DNA of 64,000 nt, from the NCBI GenBank assembly GCA_026182355.1, contig JAPFBL010000002.1, positions 1,302,001 to 1,366,000 on the forward strand. Reading direction: 5' to 3'. The notes under the pieces were generated by a model. The model did not search any database and was not told where the DNA came from. It saw only the letters and a list, made by a program, of their open reading frames with translations. Of the stretch, positions 1 through 12,400 are shown one piece after another; position 1 is the first letter of the stretch, and each line of letters begins with the position of its first letter. The DNA is from Hermatobates lingyangjiaoensis. Its lineage: Eukaryota; Arthropoda; Insecta; Hemiptera; Hermatobatidae. The translations under genes and the position numbers were made by a program.

Positions 1-316
1 TCTTCTATGGAGACCATGTGAACCATGTTGAAAACCCCAGTCCTAATACAATGTGACAAAGTTGAAGATTTTCAGATACTTTACAAATATTTCTTTTGAA
101 TTACTATTTAAAAAAATAAATTTCAAGAAAATAAAGTTTGTTCTAAAATTTATTTATTTTTATAGAACAAAAATTTTAGAGAAAGTTTTTGTTCTATGAA
201 TAATAATTTCCATATTAAAAATTATGAATACTTAAATATTATTAATATTTATGATATATTGTAATATTAATTATTACCAGTATTTAATAATATGAATAAT
301 AAATTAACTTTTTCAG
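1..316. other. AT-rich sequence, probably psq intron
   Basis: This stretch precedes the first recognisable psq exon and ends in a pyrimidine-rich acceptor (ttttcag at 310-316). No coding exon is visible. The upstream part of psq, including the BTB domain expected from the family, must lie before the window. Confidence 0.5.
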
Positions 317-408
317 TACAAGATGAAACTGTTAAAATTAAATACGAATCATTGAGATCAATAGACCAACAAGAATCTCTACCAGTTGACACAGCTGTCA
401 ATGATGGG
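317..408 (+). CDS. psq: psq exon (linker, first visible)
   Basis: Acceptor tttcag at 311-316, donor GTAAGT directly after 408. The first two bases complete a codon from an upstream exon; the rest reads QDETVKIKYESLRSIDQQ and on to NDG. It is an acidic, low-complexity linker between the BTB and Psq regions. Ends in phase 0, matching the next exon. Confidence 0.85.
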
Positions 409-3400
409 GTAAGTAAATATTTGTTTACATTATTCCTGTGAGTCATTCTAGTGATTGATTTAAAAACCTTCCCAAGGAAGGTAGTATGTACATTTGTGGT
501 TATCTATAAATATACACTAAAATCGATGTTGTGTACGCAATTATCATTTTTTAGTAATTTTTATTACAATTTATAATTTATAATATATTGGTTACTCTGA
601 AGTGGGAAAGATTTTGCATATTCCTGTAGTAATTCTAATTGCATAACTAATACATATGAATTATAATTTAAGATAGTATTTTCTATTAGAAAAACAATTG
701 GTTTACATTATTGTCTAATGACATTCACAATATCTTATTAAAATAAGAACCCACTTTGGAATCCTTTTTTTTTTTTTTAAATTAGAGAAAGTTGTATTCT
801 AAGAATAACAGCTTTCATGGTAAAAAATATTATCTGTTTACCTTCTAAATCTTTTTATTATTATCTAAATTATATTTTGTTAAAATCATTGTATGTTTAA
901 GAGATTGTATTTTTCTAACTATTAAAAGAAAAGAGAAATGGTATTTATTAGAAGTAATTCTGATGTTGATCAAAGGCTATTTGAATTGCTGGCAGACAAT
1001 CAACATTAAAGTAAGAAATCTGAAACTATTGATAATGTCATTGTTTCAGACGGTTGTAAAAGAAGATCAAACAATGCAGACTATGATGATAACCCCTGAA
1101 TTATTAGGACTTATTCCTTCATCTCAAAGTGGTATTACCATAATTTTGTACTGTTCTTACAATTTTCGTTTAAATATATTTAATATAATGTCTTAGTAAT
1201 TAAGTCTTCATTTATTAATTATATGTTCATTTTGGTGAAATGAATTTTCAGTTTGAAGAAATAAATTATATATTATGTACTGCACTATTCTGCGCATGGA
1301 TTTTTTTTCACGTGAAATCATAATTGTTCTATTCAAAGTTGTACTTGGATTTTTGCATATGGCTGATGCAGTTAATTTTGATTTTTGAATGTCTACAGTA
1401 TTATTATACATAAGGCTTAGCTAATTATGTGCTTATACTTTTGGGCTCATGATAAAATCTTTTGTTGTTTACAAATAGCTGATCAATTTGGTCTTAAAAA
1501 AGGTTTACCAGTGTTCTGGTCAAAGCAGTGGTCTTCATTGGTTAATTCATGAATTGTTTGTTTCGTGAGTGGAAGTGTACATTAGAACAAATGATTTTCT
1601 TTTAAAAGTTTTTTTTGTTATTCTGTATCATTCGAAGCCACTGTTAGTTTTTAAAACTGAACTGCTGTAATGTCCATGTCAAGTTTTTGCCATCAAATAA
1701 GACCTGACTAATGGCTGTTTGACTAGGGAGTGAAAACTATATTGTGTTAAGAAAACCTTTAGAGATTTACTGAACATGTTGAAAATCAGCTGAAAGTTAT
1801 AATCTCGTAAGTTTGACAAAATTACAGCAATCCAAGGTGTTTACTCAACATAAAATAATCTTTAGACAAAATCAAGCAGTCTTTATTGTGTGTTATTTAA
1901 ACATTGTTATCTCTTATTTAGTACGTAGACAAAAGTTTCAAAAACGTCACGTTTGAAACGAATCCCTGATTTTTTAGTGTCTCAAAGTTTTATTGAGGAA
2001 TACAGTGGAGTATAACTCTCACCGATATCAATAGATCACAGTATATCAACCTTGTACATGTGTAAATCTCAATCACTAATTAAAGATGAGTTACAGTCAG
2101 AGTTTCTGAGAATCAAACTAAGAAACAATCTGAAAGAAACTTCTGAAACAATCTGAGAAACTTTGCCACTTGATTTTTTACCCATATATTTAGAGTGAAA
2201 ACTTCTTCTGAATCTCTGTATAGGACCAAATTAATGTCTTTGATTTTAAGTAAAATTTAAAATATATATTAGATACCATTTTTATTTGCTTAATCATTAG
2301 CAGTATTAATTTAAATATAAATTATGATAAACAAGTAGTAAACAATATTTATTTAAAGTACTCCTGTGAACAGCAAGACAAACCTGTATTAAATTACTTT
2401 TGTTTTAGCTTGTTTAATTCAGGACTTCCTGAAATGTTTATGCAATCTAGGCAAGTTTTGGATGTCCTTTGTGTAGATCCGTTTCGGTTATTTAAAAAGA
2501 GAAAGTTATTTAAAATCAAGGTTTAAGATTCTGGTGTTCATTAAGTATTGACCAGTATTTAATATATGATCTAGAGATTTGAAATAGATAAAATAGAAGA
2601 ATGTATAGTGTTTATTAACTTAGACAATTATCCAATAAAGTAGAAAATAGTGGTTATTTCTATGGAAGTTAATGGAGACAAGTAAATTCTTTACTTTCAT
2701 TAACTTAGAGTTAAACAAAGAACTCAAATTTACCCTAGTTGATTTATGTAATAAATACAGAATATATTTTTTCTTGGAAAGGAATAGTTAATTAAAGTGA
2801 CCTCCATTCACAAAATCAATGAATTAATACAAGTGATAAATTTATTTATTCTGTTCTTCCATTTTTCAATCAAACCATGTTTTTTCAGTAAATTATATTT
2901 ATTTGTAATGTAGATCAAGAGTCCAAAAAAATAAATCATTTAAATCATAAAATGGTATTTTGTTTAGATAATCTGAATAATAACGAAGAAAATTCCCCAA
3001 AACCAACTAAATCATGGACTCAAGAAGATATGGATGCTGCCTTGGATGCTCTTAGAAATCAAACGATGTCTTTGACGAAGGCATCCCTTCATTATGGTAT
3101 TCCCTCAACCACTCTTTGGCAAAGAGCCCATCGGCTCGGAATCGACACACCTAAGAAGGATGGACCGGCTAAATCCTGGACTGAAGATAACCTCAACGTC
3201 GCTTTGGATGCACTACGCTCAGGAACTATATCTGCCAACAAAGCTAGCAAAGCTTATGGTATATATTATTAATCTCATTATGAATTTCAATATTGCCAAA
3301 TATTTATATAATGTTTATTATACATTTTGGTGGTTAGTAATAAATATAACATTGATTTGGTAAAACTCTCTTGGGATAGTAAACCAAAATGTTTCATACA

Positions 3401-6400
3401 TGCATACAAACTTTTATAAAAATGGAAATTATACAAAAGAGACAAACGTTTAGAAACAAAACTAAAGAGACTCACACAACAGATAAGTTAGTTACAGTTT
3501 TTCAATTTCGGTGCATTTATTATCAGAAGAAAAACGAAAGTTGTAATGCACTGGATAATTTTTAATTGTTTCATTGCCCACATGAACCATTTTATTTTGA
3601 AATTTTCTGAAAAATTATGAAATTAAAAAAATTGTTGATGTGCTTATTAGATTGAGCCTTATTAGACATGTCGTCATCTAGTTGTCCTGTGTTGAATATC
3701 TATAGTCTAAAATATTATACAACATTTAGGAGACCTATTCTGCTGACTTATTTTCCAATCTGCCAGTACAGAGTTAAATTTAAAAACTTTTAAATTATTA
3801 TTTAAGTTTATGGAGAATAAAAGGTATTTAGAACGCAAAATAATTTCTTAACAGCAAGCCTACCATTGGCTTACAAATTATGAAGGGCGTTTGATCAACT
3901 GTCAAATTTATGTTACTGCTATCAACATTATTTTCAAAGGTGGGTTTTATGACTTTTTGTTAATTGCATGGAGGTACAACCTAGATACAAACAACCTGTT
4001 TTGATTTATTCATGTTCCTTAGCCTTTCGGCCATACCATGATAAAGCAGAATAGGTTGATGTTTTTTTGACGTGGAGCCCTTTCGCCATGTCACGAGAAC
4101 CAACCGTCCACTAACTAATGATAGACACGAAGCGGTCCTCGTGAAGTGCCAAAGGTGGACCTCGTAGAGGCAGGCTTCCAAGACCTACATCAACGAAAGC
4201 TTTGAAGCTTATGCCAGTTAGTCTCTAAAAAGGACTGAGGGTTACTTGATGATAGGGTTCATCAAGGATTACAGGGGAAAAAATAAATTGGAAAATTACA
4301 AGGGTAACAGTTAATAGCGAATTGAGAGATAGCAAAGATTAGGTAAGTTAGGGAAAGATTCAGAGGTAGGAAGAAAAGGTGCAGAGAGAAAGTAGGGGAA
4401 GCATCCAGGCGGTATCCCGCCGCGACATGCCGGGCAGACCCTAGTCCGCCACAACTAGCCACGTCCGAATAAATCATACGCCTGTTAATCTCTAAGGAGA
4501 CTGTTTGTTACTTGATGAAAGGGATCTTCAAGGATTACGGGGGTAAAATAAAAGGAAGAATACAAGGGTAACAGTTAAAAAAGAGTGAGAGATAGCAAAG
4601 AATAGGTAAGTAAGGGAAGGAGACGGAGATTACAAGAGAAGAGATACAGAGGAGGAAGTAGAAGCATTCCGGCGGTAACAAGCCGTGACAGACCTTAATG
4701 CCTACCACAAACCAGCACAACAGCTCCGCCTGAATATATATGACAAGGAGCTCTTAGAGACTGGTAGTTTCGCTGGGGCAGAAAAAAAGTCTTAAAAAAG
4801 ACAAGCACGAATCCGGAAGAAGAAAATATGCCTTGGAACCCCGCCCTCAGACCAGTGCTCGACTGAATGGGCTTGCCACCAGCCCAGACAGGGCCTTCAG
4901 GGTAGCAGCTAAAGCCACTGTTGTGCCCACAGCGAATAGTACCTGTTACCTACAAGGGCGGACAGCCCTCTGACCAGCGCGCAGACAGGCAGGCTTGCTA
5001 CCCCCGGACGCTGGAGCAGGCAAGCACCCCGCCCAGGTTGTGCCTTTCTTAGTTCAAGCCATTATTTAGGCATGTTAAGCCCCTCCACCACGACAAGGTG
5101 AAGGCACATCGGGGGGGATACAAACAACCACCACCAAAAAGTATTGACTTGGTAAACAGTTGGTTCATTTCAAATAGAATGACTTTTAATAACGAGTCCA
5201 AAGTAATACTGATATCCAAACAGTGACCTTTGGGTTCGTACCAGTTTGTCAGGCGAGAAAGCTACTAAGCAGATAAGTGTATCGGTATATTGAAGTATCT
5301 TTGGAGTCTACTATGGTAAAAAGCTATCCTGAGGATAACTAGCTATCTTGATATAGACTTAAACTTTCTTAGAGATAAAGGTGACTCTTGATTCAAACAT
5401 CATCTCAGTTTATTTTCTCTCACCTCTATTAGTTCGAGTGATCATATTAAGTACAAAGTTTAACCGGATGACATCAGGTGGACAGGAAGGTAGGTTGTGG
5501 GTTGGTGGTACTAGAGGAAGTGATATTGATGCTTGATCATATAATCAAACTAGCAAGATTATATATGGTAGTATCTACGTTAAATAAAATAACTAAATAT
5601 TTTAAAGTATCCTAGATGTAGAGAATTTATGAAAATGCATATAACAAGACAGTAACTGCTGCATTGGCTGTCGGCTTTTATGTATGACATAAATAAAAGT
5701 ATCAGAGAAACAAAAAAACTTAGAGTAGTTATGAATAGGTATAATACTAAAGACTAGGAGTGTTAATGATTTCTAGTAATTATAAGTGTAGTTTTAATGT
5801 ATAATATTAAGACTCTTATACAAGGAAAACTCTCTTGCATGTTTTGTAGATTATAGCAAAAGTTAAAAAAAGCAGTCAAACTGTTTTTGCTTATTATGTT
5901 AAGGGTCTTTGTTTCCTACCTAACTCTGTAGTTGGTGTACATTCTGTAAATTCCACCGTTACAAGAATATAAGTCAACATTGGAAGGTTCCTTGAAAGGT
6001 ATATCCTTGAACCTTCTAGCTTTTTTTCTTATCGTATTTCATGAGGTCTGTCACATTTTAGTTGTTATTAAAATAAAGGTTGCATTGACATTAAATTGCC
6101 TTCATTATTAAAAAATAACATTTTAAAAATTTTTGTCTGTTTCGTTGAGAAAATAAATTAACATTTGGAATTAGTTGTATTTAGTTTAAAATGTATGAAG
6201 AATTGTTGTATATGTTATTTTATGACAAGTTTTTATAATAAACACGTGAAATAACAATCAATGATCAAACCATAATATAAAATGGGGGGAAAAAAAGACT
6301 AAGATCTTTCAACCCAACTAAGTTGGGTTTTTGACTCTCACGAAGACCGCTTGTTACGGTTGAAAGATCTTAGTCTTTTTTTTCCACTTTATATTGTAGT

Positions 6401-9400
6401 TTGATCATTGAATGTTATTTCATGTTATTCAAGAGTTGTTACCTATTATAAAGAATAAAATAATTACCTTAATGAAAAAGGTACTTTATTTACAAAAGCA
6501 TATGAAAAAATAAATAATTATGAATAGAAATTGGTGGTATTTTGTATATGTATTAAAATATAAATTATTACTTATTATATTGTAATACTAATTATAAAAA
6601 ATATAATTATTATTTTTTTTATGAGGCGTTATTATTATTTATATGAATAGTCGACATATAAACTGTAATTGCTTTTAATTTATTACACTCTCTCTCTATT
6701 TAATTTAAGTAGATATATGAAAAATGTTTTGAAATACAGAAATTAAACTTCAGCATTGAATATAAAAAACAGCTATTCAATATTTTGAGATAAAGATATT
6801 TGTAGTAGTCTGCTTATGCTCTCTGCACTCTGTTAATGTTTTTTTTTTGCCTCTTACTCTCATAGACTAAAATTTTACCCTACCATCAGTGATTTAGTAA
6901 TATTTTTTTTTAGGCATTCCAAGCAGTACACTGTATAAAATTGCTCGTAGAGAAGGAATTCGACTTGCTGCCCCATTTAATGCAACACCAACGACTTGGA
7001 ATCCGGATGATTTAGAACGAGCTCTTGAAGCCATCAGATCAGGACAGATGACGGTAAATCAATGGATTGTTCTTTCTACTCATATATTATGCATGAAAAT
7101 AAACAATATCTTAACGATATTTTGAGACAAATACGGACTACTAAATTAACCTTTACTTATCTACTGTCACAATTTACTCTTACTCATAATTACTCTTTCT
7201 CAACTGAGTAATTCCACAAATGTTTGCCAAAATCAACAAAATCATTTGATTTTCACAAATATGTCTAAAGAATATACAGATTTTAAATTATCTGTCCAAA
7301 ATGTTGCAACATTTTTTCTCCTTTTCTCTGCTTTATTTAAATTGTTTATTCCTTTAAGTATGTATATTAAAAGTATTGGATTATTTATTTTGTTATTTTC
7401 TAATTATTTATTAGACTAAAGAATACTAAATTGAATTTATCCAACTTGAAGATTTATTTTTTAAAATATACATATTCCATGTTGTATTTCACAACATTCT
7501 AAAAATGGAATGACCAAAAGTGAAACTGAATCAAAAGAGTTTTAATAAGTCCTAACACAGTTTCATTGAATTTCATAGGGAATTCAAATTACTAATGATA
7601 TAATATTTTTTGGATATTCCATTATAAAATATAATAGATTTCTTTATGAAAAATTAGATGAAATTTCTTTCATGAGTATGTTTTGTTTGTATAGTTTTAA
7701 ATACTTTAATTTTTTAAACTATTGTAACAGAGTTTTAACTAGGAATTAAAGTAATTTTAACATATTTGTTATAGTAGTAAAATAACATATTTTGTCAGCA
7801 GCATATGTATATACATATGAAAAGTAAGATATTTTTGTCATGTATCATTTTGGCACAACAACCTTGTATGCCGCTAGCTTATTTCAATCCATCCTGTGGG
7901 CTGCTCCTCCATTTCCTCCAGATGACCTAATCATGTTAGATGTTCTTATCCAAGATTACCAACCTGATCTTGATTTGCGTATACATTTTCGGTTCCTGGT
8001 AGGTCTTTGTTGATGACTACCTCTATGTATTATTAGTCCAAAAAACTTCTCTCACATCCCCCCCCCCCCCACAATATAGTGAGCTTGCTTTCATCTACTT
8101 TTGTCATTGCTCATCATTCATCTCCATAATTAGTGAGTGGTCGTAGTCCAGTCTTCTAAACTACTAACTACTTCTTGTTTGTTGAGTAAAACTTCATCTC
8201 GTTACATTATTATAAGTAAACTATATTGATCGTGAAAATTGGATCTCGAAATTTTGATGGAATTCTGATGTCTTCCCAGAAGTCGTTTTATGACGTTTTT
8301 TCGATGATGTCTGGGTGGGTGGGTGTGTATTCAGAAGCTTGTGTACACGCTACGGTCTTGAATCTTTGATGGATGAAATTGATATTTTATACTAAAATGG
8401 GCCTTACGTGTCGGTGAATCCTATCACTTGGGAACAATTATGAATGATGGAAAAGTTATTTTTTGTTACCAAAATGTGTTTTTAGACATTTTTTTTCTCT
8501 TAAACTACTAACTCTAGAATCTTGAAATTTTGGCATTATCTTTAAAGCTACAAAAGCAATAACTGAAAAAATCTTCAGATTTTTAAAACAACTGGAAATA
8601 TTTTTTTCTAAATAAAATGTAAAAATTTTGACTATGTGTCAATCTGAAAGCTTGTGAAGACGATACGAGCCATTCCGATTGGCGGATTAAAATGAAATTG
8701 TATAAAAAAAATAGAGGATTATGTGGGGTATTACCTAGTTGAGGTAATTTTTTTTTCAAAATTTCACTAACCAAAGCGTTAATACTTTACATTTTATGTT
8801 TTCGGAAAATGTTTTTTGATGCTAAACGGCTTATTAAAGAACAATGAACTTTTGCCAGAAAAGTGAACAGAAAATTAGCAATTCATAATAAATAAATATA
8901 TATATTATAAATATATAAATATAGGTATATAAATATTTTCAGAATTCATAAAATGTACTTTTAAATCTCTTATCCCTTTCTCTTTTAAATATTTTATCTA
9001 TTTCTGTTGCATTAATTATGACAAAAAAGTATATAACTAATTCTTTAAAAAAGTACTACTTTTGGCTATATTTCATATGATCTGTCAAATGGTGTGACCA
9101 GTATCGTGTCCTCAAGCTTTTAAAATCAAAACAATTTTTATATTTTTAACGCAAAACTGACATTTCTAGTTAATAAAACAATCATCTTTTTTTCAGTAAA
9201 GTTACTATTAGTTTTATAATAATTCACAAATTTCGACTCTCTAGAGTTAGCAGATTAGTAGAATATATTTTGCCTAAAATCACATAATGTCCAAAATGGT
9301 GACTTTTCCTTGATGCAAAAATTGCCAAAAACTATACAGCACAATCTACACTATAGTTACCGTTATAGGTATAATATGATTTATCCACAAAATGATATGC

Positions 9401-12400
9401 TCTATGGATTTCTTCACAAACTTTTGGTAGACATCCGCAGGCACATGGTTACTGTACTTTACTTATGGTAAAGTGAAAATGTGTTAAAAACTTTGCTACG
9501 TTTTTTTGTTGTTGAGGTAATTTTTTAGGCTTAATGCTTTAATTTATTAATACTGATAAAACATGAAGTCAATAATTGTTAATTCGAAATGATTGATTAG
9601 GTTCAAAAAGCTGCAGCGGACTACGGAATACCCAGTGGGACTCTATACGGCAGGTGCAAAAGAGAAGGTATAGGACTGACGAGAAACAATCCAACTCCTT
9701 GGTCAGAACAAGCAATGAATGATGCTCTGGAAGCAGTCAGGTTGGCAAAAAATAATTCTTGTTAAATCAGTCAAAGTTCATTTTGATATCTCTTACATGA
9801 ATTTGTAAATTTTCAGCGAAAAAACACTTTTTTTCAATAATGAATACACTTTGTGCTTTAAAATATAATTGAAAAAATTGTATAATTAATAAATATTTAG
9901 CTACATATTTTATTTTATTCAGTCTGTCTTTTGGATTTCTTCCGTTAAAAGAAGGTTTTTGGATTATTAAAACTATTTTTTGGCTAGTTGAGACACTGAT
10001 GATTCAAGAAGCAAATTTGAAGAGTACTGCTTGACAAGTAGTTTTCTTTTTTTTTTTTGTTCTTAAGTTACTAGATATAAAAAGTAATCTCTTTGGTGGA
10101 TTAAAAGTAAAAGTCTTACGTTGTTGAGATATTCGCTTCTAGAAGACTGGCTATTTTTGCTGCCCTTATACACTCTCCCAAGGACAGAACAGCTCAAAAA
10201 TAGTGGACTGAAGAGTTCCACTTCTCTTCATTATATAACAAATGCTGTTGTCCATTTGCAAGTTTAATATGAATGGAGGAATAGAAGTGGAAAATCGAGA
10301 CTGACATTAACTTCAAGGAATGAAACTAGCATGTTGAAGACATGATAGGTAAAATAAATGGAAGAGCAGAGATATTGAAAAGTTTGGAGGAAAAGGTCTA
10401 GCTCATGTTTACCATCAGCCAAATAAAGAAAATGTCAATATAACGTTTATGGAAGAGAAAGAATTGCCTTCTTTGCAAATTTACTCAATCATATCTTCTT
10501 TTTTCAACACCATTTGCACAAAACATGTTGTTAATTTTCCTGCCCGATTGTTTTTTTATCATTCATTTACCCTTATATATGAAAGATAGAAGTTATAAAT
10601 GCAATTAATAAATTGCAATTAATGCTTTCGTTATACAATTTCCAATTGAGATTTCAGCAGATTTTGAGCTACTCTAGGCCCAGTTAAATAGGTTCTTAAA
10701 TTGATGTATCTGTATGTGTTTATTTATCTGTATCTGTGCGTACGTGTGCGTGGGAGTGTGTTGTTAATATTTGCGTATGGTATATTTTTAATAATATATA
10801 TGTATATATATGCGAGTAGTTACTATAGCTAAATTGTATGTTCCATTTACTTTTAGCCTGAAGGTAAAACAGAAAACTCGACACCAATATTTCACTTCTT
10901 TAGTTAATATCTCATCTGAAATAATTTTAGTTTTTAACACTTGGTAGACATCTGCTTTCACCATGTTGATTTGATTTCACTCTTATTCTGGCTGTTAGTT
11001 GACGTTTAATAATGTGTTGACAAACTTCCTATAAATTGTCCTTCAATCTCAAAAGTTCAGAAAACTGTTTCGTAATAGACAAACAGTAAAATATAGATAG
11101 CAAATATTAAATTTGATTTAAACTGATAGAAATCAAAACAGCTTTTTCGGTAAATATAATGCACTCGGAGAGACACTTTCCCACCAGTTTTCTTACCAAT
11201 GCTCCTAGTGAGTAATGTTAAAAACTTTGCTGGATGAATCCAAAGCATGGATGTGAATGTTTGATTATTAAATTCATTTTAGTAAAATTTATTATTTTGA
11301 AGAGATAATTATTAATTGTTAGTTATAGAAGAAAGGCATGAATTCATTACTTAAAAAAAAAATTAAATATACACTTTAGTTCTGATTAAGTAAGTGTGTG
11401 ATTATTACAATAACCTTTTCTTACCCGCTATAACAACGTCAGTTTGTATATTGTTATAAAACCCTCCAAGGGTTTTAGAGATAGACCAAATAGCTTTTTA
11501 TATTCTGAATCTGCTTGGGAATGTATGTCATTTGTGTATTATACCTGTGTGCTGCACTTCATACGTATATAGTTCTTACTGATTTTCATTTTTGGCACTG
11601 TTTTCAATCATTTTGACGGACAATACTCCCGGTGTGTAGGCTACTTATAACCATACTTGGCATCATTAATTACGTCTTGAACAACTAATTATGAAAATCA
11701 ATTGAAGAGTATCGTAAATATCATATGAAGGACATTTTAGATCGTCTTCCCGTCTAAATGTGTAAAAAATATACAATGAAAAATATATTCTGTAATTAAC
11801 AACTGTTAAATAATTAATTAACAGTTTTAGTTTTCAAGAATTTTATTCTTAACAACTTCTATTTGTTTCTTTTTATGGTACCCTTTTCTATAACAACTTC
11901 TATGAGAACCTTATATCTATCAGTATGAGTAATATTTGTTTTTAATTGATTGTTTAATTCTGATAAATTCCGATGAACTTGAAATAATGTAGGTTACACT
12001 TTAATTCAGAAATTACAAAACATTTATAATTAGTTTTATTAACAAAAAACTTCTATTAGAAAACATTTTTCTCTGATATCACCTAAGTATTTATTTATTA
12101 AAAAATAACTGTTAAAGTGTAAAATTGGAGCTTCTCATTTGTTTGCTGTTTTGATATCCACGGCGATGCAGGTATGCTCACCTGACAGTATTGTGTTAAT
12201 TTTATGTTCTGATAATGTTCATTTATTTTCACTTCTTCCACTAGTGATATTTACGCTTTACAAGTTAACAGTAATTGCTAAGAATTATTCTTTCTAATAT
12301 CATAGTTATAACCATACACATTCATTGATAACCTTTTATCTATCAGTATGAGTTGTTATATTTGGTTTTAATTGATTGTTTAATTCTGATAAATTGTAAT

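Larger units (their letters stand above)
3259..6913 (+). other. psq intron (3.65 kb) with two mobile-element insertions
   Basis: Starts GTATAT and ends in a T-run plus tag. It carries the non-LTR-type insertion at 3998-5116 and the foldback at 6241-6427. The remainder is AT-rich sequence without recognisable genes. Confidence 0.8.
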
